DNA from: Ruminococcus sp.
GTDB taxonomy: Bacteria > Bacillota > Clostridia > Oscillospirales > Acutalibacteraceae
Assembly (NCBI GenBank): GCA_017395925.1
Contig: JAFQNJ010000044.1
Span: 1 to 64,000 of the forward strand
Length of the DNA: 64,000 nt
Direction of reading: 5' to 3'
The position numbers and the translations under genes were made by a program. Every line of letters starts with the position of its first letter. The first letter of the stretch is position 1. Positions 8,041 through 16,934 of this stretch are shown here, piece after piece. The notes below the pieces were generated by a model, which saw only the letters and a list, made by a program, of their open reading frames with translations, had not been told where the DNA came from and made no database searches.

Positions 8041-9576
8041 GTGGATACAGTATTTAAGTTTCTGTTTGAGTTTCTCGGTCAGTTTTTTGGCTCACTGTGG
8101 TCAATAATCGCCGCAGCATTTAAAGGTATAGGAGAAGCATTCAACCTTCCTGCCTATGTCAACATCATTTATGCATACACCACCCAGCTTGGCGGTCTTG
8201 CATGGATAGTTGCAATAGTTGCAATACTGCTTCTTGTTGCTGTAATGGCACTCATAGTATGGCTTCTCATTGTCTCTGTAAAAAAGTTTATCCGTTCTCA
8301 CCGCAGAAGAAAGGATACAGACTCCCTTGTCAGAGAAGTTCAGGCTCTCAACAAAGAGGTTATGCGACTCAACCTTGAGAGAGACAAGATTCTCTCCATG
8401 AAGGTTTCCCAGATTGGTCTCAATCCCAACGAGATTTCCGAGCTCACAGGCGAAGAGCTTGAGACTCTCAATAAGGGTGAGGAGCAGGCAACCGGCGACA
8501 AGAGATTCTACAAACTCTCCGAAATCGACGAGCTTTGGGCAGATTATCAGCCCCCTGTATACGACTATTCAGTTACTCTGCCTGAGTTCTGCGACCGCTT
8601 CCGTCTGTTCGCATGCTCACAGCTGGGTCTCTACTACGATATCAAGATTATCCGTCTGTTCATTGCATCTTTCGCTTCAACACGACTGATTATCTTACAG
8701 GGTATTTCCGGTACAGGTAAAACTTCACTTCCCTATGCTTTCGGTAAGTTCATCAATAACCCTGCAATTATTGCATCCGTTCAGCCTTCATGGCGTGACC
8801 GTTCCGAGCTCTTCGGTTACTTCAACGAATTTACCAAGAAGTTTAACGAGACAGAACTGCTTCGTGCAATGTACGAGGCTTCCTATAACGAGAACATCTA
8901 CGCAGTAATCCTCGATGAGATGAACATCGCACGAGTTGAGTACTACTTCGCAGAAATGCTCTCTATCCTTGAAATGCCTTCCCGCGACGAGTGGGTAGTA
9001 GACGTTGTTCCCAATGCATGGAAGTCCGACCCCAAGCATATTGTTAACGGACAGATTCAGATTCCCGGCAATATGTGGTATATCGGTACCGCTAACAACG
9101 ACGACTCTACATTTGCTATCACAGATAAGGTTTACGACCGTGCTATGCCCATCAACATTGATACCAAGGGCGTTGCATTTGAGGCTCCCTTCACCGAGTC
9201 CATCAACATCAACTACAACTACTTCGAGGAACTCCTCAATCAGGCTAAGGCAAACAACGTTGTTTCTGAGGAAAACCTCAAGAAGATCAACCTCCTCGAC
9301 GACTATGTAATCGAGCACTTCCGTATAGCTTTCGGTAACCGTATTGTTAAGCAGCTCCGTGACTTCGTTCCTGCTTATGTAGGTTGCGGCGGTACAGAAA
9401 TTGACGGTCTCGACTATGTTCTGGCAAGAAAGGTCTTCAGAAAGTTTGAATCTCTGAACCTCTCTTACATCCGTGACGAAATCGACGGTCTGTGCGCTTA
9501 TATCGATGAACTCTTCGGCGAAGAGAATATGAATGAATGTAAAGATTATCTGCGTATGCTCAAGAAGCTTGTATAA
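8041..9576 (+). CDS. Membrane-anchored McrB-like AAA+ ATPase
   Basis: 511 residues; GTG start 9 bases after AAGGAGA. A hydrophobic N-terminus and a strong membrane helix (about 53-81, ending KKFIRSHRRRK) are followed by a short coiled coil (about 95-120). The C-terminal AAA+ domain has Walker A GISGTGKT (221-228), Walker B VILDEMNIAR (Asp292-Glu293), a sensor segment GTANNDDSTF (from 349) and a putative arginine finger in DRAMP (Arg367). The DEMN Walker B and downstream segments place it in the McrB/MoxR-like branch, but no GTPase-specific sequence is evident, so ATP is more likely. The partner gene 9665-11974 resembles DUF2357 proteins, which often accompany McrB-like ATPases. The context of exported filament proteins suggests a role in assembly, quality control or envelope defence; all three are inferences. 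Confidence 0.75.
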   Translation: MDTVFKFLFEFLGQFFGSLWSIIAAAFKGIGEAFNLPAYVNIIYAYTTQLGGLAWIVAIVAILLLVAVMALIVWLLIVSVKKFIRSHRRRKDTDSLVREVQALNKEVMRLNLERDKILSMKVSQIGLNPNEISELTGEELETLNKGEEQATGDKRFYKLSEIDELWADYQPPVYDYSVTLPEFCDRFRLFACSQLGLYYDIKIIRLFIASFASTRLIILQGISGTGKTSLPYAFGKFINNPAIIASVQPSWRDRSELFGYFNEFTKKFNETELLRAMYEASYNENIYAVILDEMNIARVEYYFAEMLSILEMPSRDEWVVDVVPNAWKSDPKHIVNGQIQIPGNMWYIGTANNDDSTFAITDKVYDRAMPINIDTKGVAFEAPFTESININYNYFEELLNQAKANNVVSEENLKKINLLDDYVIEHFRIAFGNRIVKQLRDFVPAYVGCGGTEIDGLDYVLARKVFRKFESLNLSYIRDEIDGLCAYIDELFGEENMNECKDYLRMLKKLV

Positions 9577-9587
9577 CACAGCTTAAG

Positions 9588-9612
9588 TAAGGGCGAACAT
9601 CGTTCGCCCTTA
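9588..9612. terminator. Hairpin between the AAA+ and coiled-coil genes
   Basis: Perfect 11-bp stem (9588-9598 with 9602-9612, loop ATC). Only a weak T-rich tail follows, so it may be a partial terminator or an mRNA-processing hairpin that sets the ratio of the two products. Confidence 0.5.
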
Positions 9613-9664
9613 TGTTGGTGTTTTACTTATCGGATAATAAACTTAAGTGAGGGGTACAGAACTC

Positions 9665-11974
9665 ATGGCTGACTTTGGAAAATATTACAGAGCGTATATG
9701 TATATGCAGGAGCTCCTGCAGAACGACTTCACATACAATTACATAACCGCAAGCTTCAAAGACGGTGACGAAGGCAAAGACTCCCTTTCCGGTAAGACAA
9801 ACGAGAAAGTTATCGATATGGATTGGGTTGAGGCTATCGAAGAGTGTCTCCCTTATATCCAGAAGGCTATTGATGAGCAGAGACGATTCATCAAGCAGAT
9901 CGAGAACGTTGTTCGTATTGAGCTTGCCCGCAAGACAGGTCCCGACTCGGTAAAGCACCTCTCCCAGCACACCAATTTCATTGCCAAGGTTGAGGGTGAT
10001 ATGGTTACCCCCAACAAGATTCTCGTTTCCGAGCAGGAGGAATCCTTCGCAATTTACGAGAACCGTGTGCTTATGACACTTATCCGTCGTGCACTTCACT
10101 TCGTTGATGATAAATACTCCAAGATGAAGGGCGTGCCCAACGATACCTACACCAATATCAAGGTAATTCGTAGTGCAGAGTTTGACGACAAAAAGGTTGA
10201 CTTTGCCTTTAACTACATCAATGAATCCCACGAAACTCTGGCTGATGACCTGGATGTTCTGGATGTTTCCGAACTCTCTGACTTCGACAGAATCAGAAGA
10301 ATCAGAACCACCCTCAACGAATTTCTCCAGACCCAGCTTATGCGTGAGATATCGAAGGAGCCCGAGGTTCATCCGCCCATTACCCAGACCAACCTTCTGA
10401 AGAAGAACCCCAACTTCAAGAAGGCGATGGAGCTGTGGACATTCCTCGACAGCTACAAGCGCCCCGGTTTTGAAATCGTCGGCGAGGAATATTCCGGTGA
10501 GATGAGCGAGGAAGTTCAGCAGGCGGCATATTTCTCAATGGGCTTCCAGCATTTCATGATGTCCATTGCTACTAACCCCGGTCTTAAGAGACTTCTTCAC
10601 GAAAAGTATGAAGAAGAGAATATAAAGATTGCCGAAGAGAACGCAAAGCCTGAGAAACTCAAGGCGGCGGCTATGCAGGCGAGAATTGACGAAGTAAGAA
10701 AAGAGGAAATGGAAATCCGCCTCAAGGAAATCCGCGAGCGTGAGAAGAAGATCCTCGACCTTACCAATGAAGTCAGAAACCTCAAGGTTACTCTTGAGCA
10801 GAAGGAACAGCAGATTCTCACCCTGAAGGGTCAGATTTCTGCTCTCCAGGACGAGATAGCCGAACTCAAAGAAGAGCTTAAAATTACCAAGCTCAAACTT
10901 CTTGAAGCAGAGCAGGAAATCGAGCGTCTCAAAGAAGAAAATGCCGCACTCAAGGCTGAAATTGCAGAGCTCAAGAATACTATTGTTGAGCTGAAAGCAA
11001 AAATTGAAGAACTCAATAATATTGTTGCAACACTTAAAGCAAGAGTTCAGGAGCTTGAGGAAGAGAATGCTCACCAGAAGCAGGTAATCGCAGAGCAGCA
11101 GGCTCTCATCGCAGTGCAGACCGCACGTATTGCAGAGCTTGAGCAGCAGGTGGCAGAACAGCTTGCTAAGATTACCGCCCTTACCGAGCATCTTCGCAAG
11201 GCACAGGCGGAAATCGAAGAGAAGAACGCCAAGATTACCGACCTTACAAACAAGAACGAAACTCTTACAAATACACTTAATACAGAGCGTCAGCAGCACA
11301 AGGATACTGTTGAGAAGATGACCCGTGAGCATAACGATACCGTACAGCGTATGACAGATGAGCATAACAGCACGGTTGAGCGTATGAACACAGAGCATAA
11401 GAACACAGTTGATAAGCTGAATGCAGACCACAACGATAAGGTCCGCAAGATGAATGATGACTTTGTTGCTCTTACAAAGAAGAACGAAGAGAAACACAAG
11501 GGAGAAGTCAAGGCTCTCCAGAATAAAATTGACGATGCCGAGACCAAGCACACCTCCTATGTGGCTAAGCTTAACGCAGACTTTGCCGAGAAAACCAGCA
11601 AGGCTGAGCAGAAGCGCCTCAAGGAGCTTGCCGAGAGACAGGCAGAGTTTGACAGCCAGCTTAATGCTGTGAGAAAGTCAAACGAAGATGCCGCCGCGGC
11701 TGTAGAGGTCAAACACGCATCTGAAATCAGAAAAGTCCAGAAATCCGTTGACAAACGTGTTGAAGCAGCCAGAAAGGACGAAGAAAAGGTATATAATGCC
11801 AAGGTTCGTGAGCTGAGAGCACAGTTTGACAAGGAACTGGCAGAAGCTAAACGCAAGGCAAGAGAAGAAGTAAGACTTGCCAAGCAGAGAGCAAAAGATG
11901 AGATCAGACTTGCAAAGAAAAAAGCAAGAAAGAATCTCTTTACAAAGGAAGAACTCCTTGAATTAGAGGACTAA
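9665..11974 (+). CDS. DUF2357-like protein with very long coiled coil
   Basis: 769 residues. The ATG at 9665 follows GAGGGG by about 9 bases; the GTG at 9647 lies in the ribosome site. Residues 1-300 resemble the DUF2357 domain found next to McrB-like ATPases (motifs VKHLSQHTNFI, PNKILVSEQEESF, YENRVLMTLIRRAL). In that family a PD-(D/E)XK nuclease normally follows. Here none is seen: from about 310 to the end the chain is coiled coil. It is heptad-like to about 550, then has five or six 11-residue (hendecad) repeats of the type RMTDEHNSTVE, and ends in a strongly basic stretch and a short acidic tail. No signal peptide is present, so it is cytosolic, probably acting with the membrane AAA+ protein encoded just upstream. 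Confidence 0.7.
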   Translation: MADFGKYYRAYMYMQELLQNDFTYNYITASFKDGDEGKDSLSGKTNEKVIDMDWVEAIEECLPYIQKAIDEQRRFIKQIENVVRIELARKTGPDSVKHLSQHTNFIAKVEGDMVTPNKILVSEQEESFAIYENRVLMTLIRRALHFVDDKYSKMKGVPNDTYTNIKVIRSAEFDDKKVDFAFNYINESHETLADDLDVLDVSELSDFDRIRRIRTTLNEFLQTQLMREISKEPEVHPPITQTNLLKKNPNFKKAMELWTFLDSYKRPGFEIVGEEYSGEMSEEVQQAAYFSMGFQHFMMSIATNPGLKRLLHEKYEEENIKIAEENAKPEKLKAAAMQARIDEVRKEEMEIRLKEIREREKKILDLTNEVRNLKVTLEQKEQQILTLKGQISALQDEIAELKEELKITKLKLLEAEQEIERLKEENAALKAEIAELKNTIVELKAKIEELNNIVATLKARVQELEEENAHQKQVIAEQQALIAVQTARIAELEQQVAEQLAKITALTEHLRKAQAEIEEKNAKITDLTNKNETLTNTLNTERQQHKDTVEKMTREHNDTVQRMTDEHNSTVERMNTEHKNTVDKLNADHNDKVRKMNDDFVALTKKNEEKHKGEVKALQNKIDDAETKHTSYVAKLNADFAEKTSKAEQKRLKELAERQAEFDSQLNAVRKSNEDAAAAVEVKHASEIRKVQKSVDKRVEAARKDEEKVYNAKVRELRAQFDKELAEAKRKAREEVRLAKQRAKDEIRLAKKKARKNLFTKEELLELED

Positions 11975-11995
11975 ATCCCTCGGAAAGGAACTGCC

Positions 11996-13975
11996 ATGAA
12001 CAGCACAAAAGTTTCCGCAACACGTAAAACCGGCGGACTTATTGGTAAAAATTTAATAATTTTCCTTGTGCTTTTGGTGGTATGTGCACTTTCCATCTGG
12101 GCATGGTTTACTTCAAAAACAGATGCAACCGCTAACGGCATCAACGTCCGTGCAAAAGCAGACGGTGTGGAGGTTTCCTGGGATGGAGAAACCTGGTACA
12201 AAGACCTCACTGCTCGAGATGAGAGCGGGGTAAGCGGCGTAACAGGTCCTTCAAAGGTCGTTGGTAAGCCGGAGTATCTGAACCTTATTACAGGCGATGG
12301 TCTCAATTTCTTTGAGCCTTACCTCAATCGCAGAACAGGCACAGTTCTGATGAATGGTACTGCTTGGCAGGGACGAGAGATTACAACCTCTAACAACGAA
12401 GGAAGATTTATCGACGTCGACCTTTATTTCAGAGGCACAAGCGAAAGAGATGTTTTCCTTGCCGCTGACAGCCTGGTTGCCCCCAAGAATATCGATGGCA
12501 ACTTCAGCGATTTCGGCGCTTTCTCAAAGGATTATATCGCCGCGGCTTCCCGTGTAGCTTTCCTTGATGCAGAGAAGGAAAACGTAAGCTTCATCTGGGC
12601 ACCCAATGCAGACGTGGAGCTTGAATATGATGAATCAGGATACACCAGAGTTACAGATAAAGTTACCGAAGATATCACTGTTTCCGGCGGAGGAAACAAT
12701 ACTATCGACGGTGGTGCTGTAAATGATGGCAAAACCTATTATCTCTGGACTTTCAACGACCAGTTAATCGATACTCATGCAAAGAGTCAGGACTCTTCGT
12801 ATCTGGAGCCCAGAGCCTTTACATACGATAACGAAATCAATTACTTTGTTACCGAATTGAGCTTCTACATTCCCACATACGAGCATAAAGATCCAAGTAT
12901 CCCTGTTATTATCAATAACAGTGCTAACAGATCAGATCTGGCTTCCAATGACTCAGAAAATATAGCGGGTTATGACAGCTTACAGAATTCTCATGTTGAC
13001 CAGCATTTCTTTGTTGCAAATGGTGAGTATAATCTGGATAACAATTCAATCAGATGTACTAATAAGATGTATGCTAATACCGCTTTCATCAAGATAGGCG
13101 AGCATATAACAGTCAAGTTTGGATATAATCCCCAAAATGGCATACTGACTGTTTTGGAGTATGAATGCTCAGGCGGTGGCTCCTTCTCCCTCGGCGGAGT
13201 GGAAACCGACGTTACAACTACCGTCACCTACTACAACCTTAACAATAACGACGTCTGTGCACTTGCAAGCCCCAAGGCAAGCATTGCAGTATCATCAGGC
13301 GCACACTATATGAAGGCTGTGCGTTTTACCGACAGCGATAAGCTTAACATCAGCCCCTTGAGCATCACTTCAGCGGAGAGATACACCATTGTGAAAACAG
13401 GTGACAAGCACGAGGCAACATACAAGTTCAAAAATGCAAGCACCAATACATACCTTTCCATAGCAAACGGTACAATTTCTCACAACGGAACAGGCTCCAC
13501 CTTTACACTTGAAGTAAATGATGATTTTAACGGTCCCGTACTCAAATCCGGAAGCTACTATCTGGTAGTTGACGGCGGCAGTGTGAAGTCCGTTACAGCT
13601 GATAAATTTGACGTTGCAGATGCAGTTACAGTCTACACAGGCTCAGTCAACAAGTTAAATACCAAGGTTGATGATTCACAAGTATATCAGTATTATGATG
13701 CTGATGATAACGAGCTTAAGACTCTGAACAGCAACACTACTCCCAAGCTTTTCACATCAACACAGAACTGGTCTGAAAACGACCTTATAGAAAATGCCGC
13801 AACCACCAAGGTTTGCGACACAAAAATAGTAACACTCACAAAGGCAAGTGAAGACGACGAGTACTACACCGCTCATATTGTTATGAGAATCTGGGTGGAG
13901 GGTACTGACAGAGAGGCAAAAACTCCTCTTGCTGACGGTCTCTTTGACCTACTGCTTCACTTCACATCACAGTAA
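11996..13975 (+). CDS. Large SipW-type signal peptide surface protein
   Basis: 659 residues; start set by GGAAAGGA 9 bases upstream. The signal peptide core ends SIWAWFTSKTDATANG. The mature chain has an N-terminal beta domain with FIDVDLYFRG, DVFLAADS and an AFSKDYIAAASRVAFL segment. All of these recur in the next gene product, so the two are paralogues. Here a middle insertion of about 300 residues (about 230-590) contains beta-rich segments resembling a ricin-like or other binding fold (RYTIVKTGDKHEATYKF, TYLSIANGT). The conserved C-terminal motif MRIWVEGTDREAKT closes the domain that the insertion interrupts. It is probably an accessory or tip subunit of the surface structure. Confidence 0.68.
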   Translation: MNSTKVSATRKTGGLIGKNLIIFLVLLVVCALSIWAWFTSKTDATANGINVRAKADGVEVSWDGETWYKDLTARDESGVSGVTGPSKVVGKPEYLNLITGDGLNFFEPYLNRRTGTVLMNGTAWQGREITTSNNEGRFIDVDLYFRGTSERDVFLAADSLVAPKNIDGNFSDFGAFSKDYIAAASRVAFLDAEKENVSFIWAPNADVELEYDESGYTRVTDKVTEDITVSGGGNNTIDGGAVNDGKTYYLWTFNDQLIDTHAKSQDSSYLEPRAFTYDNEINYFVTELSFYIPTYEHKDPSIPVIINNSANRSDLASNDSENIAGYDSLQNSHVDQHFFVANGEYNLDNNSIRCTNKMYANTAFIKIGEHITVKFGYNPQNGILTVLEYECSGGGSFSLGGVETDVTTTVTYYNLNNNDVCALASPKASIAVSSGAHYMKAVRFTDSDKLNISPLSITSAERYTIVKTGDKHEATYKFKNASTNTYLSIANGTISHNGTGSTFTLEVNDDFNGPVLKSGSYYLVVDGGSVKSVTADKFDVADAVTVYTGSVNKLNTKVDDSQVYQYYDADDNELKTLNSNTTPKLFTSTQNWSENDLIENAATTKVCDTKIVTLTKASEDDEYYTAHIVMRIWVEGTDREAKTPLADGLFDLLLHFTSQ

Positions 13976-13987
13976 GGAGGGATTAAG

Positions 13988-14974
13988 TTGAAACAGATTA
14001 AAGCCAGAACAAAAAGCAAATTAATAATCATCGTCAACTTGTTCCTCATCCTGACTCTGATGACGGTTACGGTTTACTCCTGGTTTGCAGCTCATGCTGA
14101 CAACAGAGTAGATATCTATGAAATTCAGGTTGAGAGCAAGAATGCTCTGGAGCTTTCCTTTGACGAGGAAACCTGGAGCGGCTCACTGGACCTCAGAGAC
14201 TATGAAATTGACAACAAATCCGTGCTTGATACTCTCAAGCTTGTTGAGATTACAGGTGACGGTAACAGCTTCCGCATTCCTCAGCTTACTCAGAAGACTG
14301 AATATGCCGAGGTTAACAAAAGCGGTAAATGGGATGAAGCAACAGCTAATCAGGATTATCTTGATTTTACTGTGTATATGCGTTCCAAGGAGCCCCTCAA
14401 TGTATTCCTCAGCTCTGATTCTGCCGCAGTTCCTACCCACACAGTTCTGGTGGGCGAAAATTGCGAGAATCCCAGCAGCTATGCAAAAGGGGAGAATGCA
14501 TTCTCAAAGGACTGCATTGTAGGCGCGTTGAGAGTTTCTTACCTCAATTCCGTGAATACAAGAAAAATCTGGATTACAAATCCTAATTTCCATCTGACAA
14601 ACCTTATGGGTGACAGCGTGTATACAATGGATACCGAGGCGACCGCTACCAAGTATACAAATGGTTCCGAGTCAACACCCGGTAATCCCTTCTATTGGAA
14701 CAATCCCTATCACCACTATTATTACAATGCTTCATATCAGATTCAGGATGTGGAAACAAATGTTATCACAGAGCTTCCTGAAACTGTTACAGAAGTTCCC
14801 ACATCAGCCGACACAAAAATCGCAGTTCTTTCAGGAACTCCCGATGCAAACGGCTATTATACAGGTGAGGTTACCTTCCGTATCTGGATTGAAGGGTGCG
14901 ACACCGAAGCAAGACGCGCACTGGTTGACGGTTCTTTCAGCCTTTCTCTGGTGTTCGACGCATTCGAAATCTGA
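13988..14974 (+). CDS. SipW-type signal peptide surface protein, paralogue of the preceding gene
   Basis: 328 residues; TTG start 7 bases after AAGGAGG, which begins at the stop codon of the previous gene. The signal peptide ends TVTVYSWFAAHADN. It shares with the 659-residue neighbour GDGNSFR/GDGLNFF, a YMRS-to-VFLSSDS segment, AFSKDCIVGALRVSYL and the C-terminal FRIWIEGCDTEARRALVDGS, but lacks the large insertion. Translation is probably coupled with the upstream gene. No catalytic motif is seen; a structural role is inferred. Confidence 0.68.
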   Translation: MKQIKARTKSKLIIIVNLFLILTLMTVTVYSWFAAHADNRVDIYEIQVESKNALELSFDEETWSGSLDLRDYEIDNKSVLDTLKLVEITGDGNSFRIPQLTQKTEYAEVNKSGKWDEATANQDYLDFTVYMRSKEPLNVFLSSDSAAVPTHTVLVGENCENPSSYAKGENAFSKDCIVGALRVSYLNSVNTRKIWITNPNFHLTNLMGDSVYTMDTEATATKYTNGSESTPGNPFYWNNPYHHYYYNASYQIQDVETNVITELPETVTEVPTSADTKIAVLSGTPDANGYYTGEVTFRIWIEGCDTEARRALVDGSFSLSLVFDAFEI

Positions 14975-15007
14975 TAAGCAAAAACAATTAGCCAAGGAGG
15001 TGCTGTT

Positions 15008-16903
15008 GTGAAAAATTTAATAGGTAAAAAGAATCTGATTATGTCCGCAATAGCCCTTCTTCTTATTGCTGTAATGGTAGCAGGTGTATCTTACAGCTGG
15101 ACCGAGGGCGGCAATAAGGGCAATGTTCACGGTAATGATATAGTAATCAGCGCAGGCAGCAGCCTGACAATGCGTCAGGATGGTAAGGTTACCAACTCCA
15201 TTATTATTCCTGCAGGAACTCTTGAGGAGACCTCCAGCGCTGACGGACGCAATTTCTTCTTTCCTCTTGTAAGCAATAAGGAAAATACAACTTCGGATAT
15301 GGTATTCCGCGAGGGAATCCCTGCTGACGAGAACAAACGCTACGTCAGCGTTGACTTTGAACTTCAAGCAGGCGACAAGGAAACTCCTGTTTATCTTGGT
15401 GCAGGTACTATCATTCAGTGCAAGAATGCTGCGGTGCTGAATGCTCTCAGAATGTCCTTTAACCTTAACAACGGCACTGACCCTATCGTATTCAAGCCTA
15501 ACCAGATGCCCGGTATTACCGAGGCAGTTACATATTCTCCCATTACAGCTATCACAGGTGCAGGTGTGGCAACAACCGGTACAACCGCGACTGAAGCTTA
15601 CGGTGACTTCTACTTCAAGGGAGAAAATGACAGTACACCGCTGTTTAGTCTTAATAAAAACGAAACCTTCAATATCACCCTCACCCTTTGGCTTGAGGGT
15701 ACCGAGTTCAGCGGAAACGATATCTCCGACAGTGAACTCAGCGTTTTCATCGACTTTACAACTACAGTTGATGACCTTATCAAGTACAATTTCATTGACA
15801 ATACTCATGGTTACACATTGGATAAAAATAAACCTACAGAGTATCCTGAGTACTGGGTTTCCAAGAATATGGAACAAGATGGTGTAAAGTACGACACCAT
15901 GATGTATATCTTTGATAAGGATACAAACAGATATTATGCCATGGAGAAGACCACCGACGGAGGAACAACAGCTCCCTCCACATGGTCAGCCTATGTTCCC
16001 GATACAATTAAAGACTTCTACTTCCGACGTTATTCCATCGATATTGACCATTGGTGGAATGAGTGGGAGCCCAATATGGGCGGCGGAATTCTCAAGGACC
16101 CCAACGGCGAACACACCTATGTTGCTATTTGCGGTAACCCCAATAAAAATGAAGGTACAGATATTACGGGTTGCTTTGGTTACTGGAAAGACCAGTATGG
16201 CACCTTCCGTATCTATTTTGAGATGAAGGCACCCTTCAGCGAACTTCGTTGCTATGCTTGGGATTCGAACGGTGATCCTTGCCCCACCACAGGTACATGG
16301 CCGGGTGCGGAAATGACGCACATTGATGATATTACAGATAAAAATATGTATTACATTGACCTGAAGGAAACCGAAGATATCGCGGGTATCCAGTTCAACA
16401 ACGGCGGCGAAACCCGAGTATATCTGGAAAACTTCAACTATGGTGTAAATACAGCAGCTTATGTTCATTTTACTGATAAAGACGGCAACAAGAAGGAGCC
16501 GCTTGGCGTATGGAATGATTCTGTTGCCGGAACAAAAGCTACTTATGATGCAAGCAATTCGGTAGGTAACTATTTTGTTGACTTTACTGTATCACAAGGT
16601 AACCAGGACCGCGCTTTCTACATCATTGCAAACAACTGGAATAATGGCAGCCAGTTCCCGGGTAGCGGCAGTAGCGGCGCAACAGGTGGCAAAACAGGCA
16701 GAGTTTACAGATTTACTAATGGCAATACAGAACTTGTGAAACTTGCAGGTCCCTATGAAGTCAGCACAGAAAACGGAAGTCTCTACAAGATGAACTTCAA
16801 CGGTGCTTGCTTCTGGTATGAAAATGACAGTAGCAACGGCTTCTATGTTTACACTGAGCCCTACGAGAGCCTTATCTACTCTATTCATAACCCTAATCCC
16901 TAA
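15008..16903 (+). CDS. SipW-type surface protein with CBM26-like starch-binding module
   Basis: 631 residues; GTG start 7 bases after AAGGAGG. The signal peptide ends AGVSYSWTEGGNKG, a form shared with the next gene. The N-terminal beta domain (about 35-260) ends with ITLTLWLEGTEF, the locus motif. A long middle region leads to a CBM26-like module at about 395-480, with aromatic residues, TGTWPGAEMTH, MYYIDL and IQFNNGGETR in the order typical of this starch-binding family. The C-terminus has a Gly/Ser-rich linker and a further beta domain. It is best read as an adhesin subunit linking the surface structure to starch. Substrate is inferred from the CBM resemblance. Confidence 0.7.
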   Translation: MKNLIGKKNLIMSAIALLLIAVMVAGVSYSWTEGGNKGNVHGNDIVISAGSSLTMRQDGKVTNSIIIPAGTLEETSSADGRNFFFPLVSNKENTTSDMVFREGIPADENKRYVSVDFELQAGDKETPVYLGAGTIIQCKNAAVLNALRMSFNLNNGTDPIVFKPNQMPGITEAVTYSPITAITGAGVATTGTTATEAYGDFYFKGENDSTPLFSLNKNETFNITLTLWLEGTEFSGNDISDSELSVFIDFTTTVDDLIKYNFIDNTHGYTLDKNKPTEYPEYWVSKNMEQDGVKYDTMMYIFDKDTNRYYAMEKTTDGGTTAPSTWSAYVPDTIKDFYFRRYSIDIDHWWNEWEPNMGGGILKDPNGEHTYVAICGNPNKNEGTDITGCFGYWKDQYGTFRIYFEMKAPFSELRCYAWDSNGDPCPTTGTWPGAEMTHIDDITDKNMYYIDLKETEDIAGIQFNNGGETRVYLENFNYGVNTAAYVHFTDKDGNKKEPLGVWNDSVAGTKATYDASNSVGNYFVDFTVSQGNQDRAFYIIANNWNNGSQFPGSGSSGATGGKTGRVYRFTNGNTELVKLAGPYEVSTENGSLYKMNFNGACFWYENDSSNGFYVYTEPYESLIYSIHNPNP

Positions 16904-16934
16904 ATTCTGAAAATTACTCAAAGGAGGTGTCACG

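Noticed and set aside
10535..11551. 338-codon minus-strand frame opposite the coiled coil
   Set aside because: Leu/Cys/Phe-rich mirror of Glu/Lys-rich codons, without start signals; the plus frame is a clear coiled-coil protein.
8041..11974. Classical McrBC type IV restriction system
   Set aside because: No McrC-type nuclease motif in the partner and no DNA-binding N-terminal domain on the AAA+ protein, which has a membrane helix instead.
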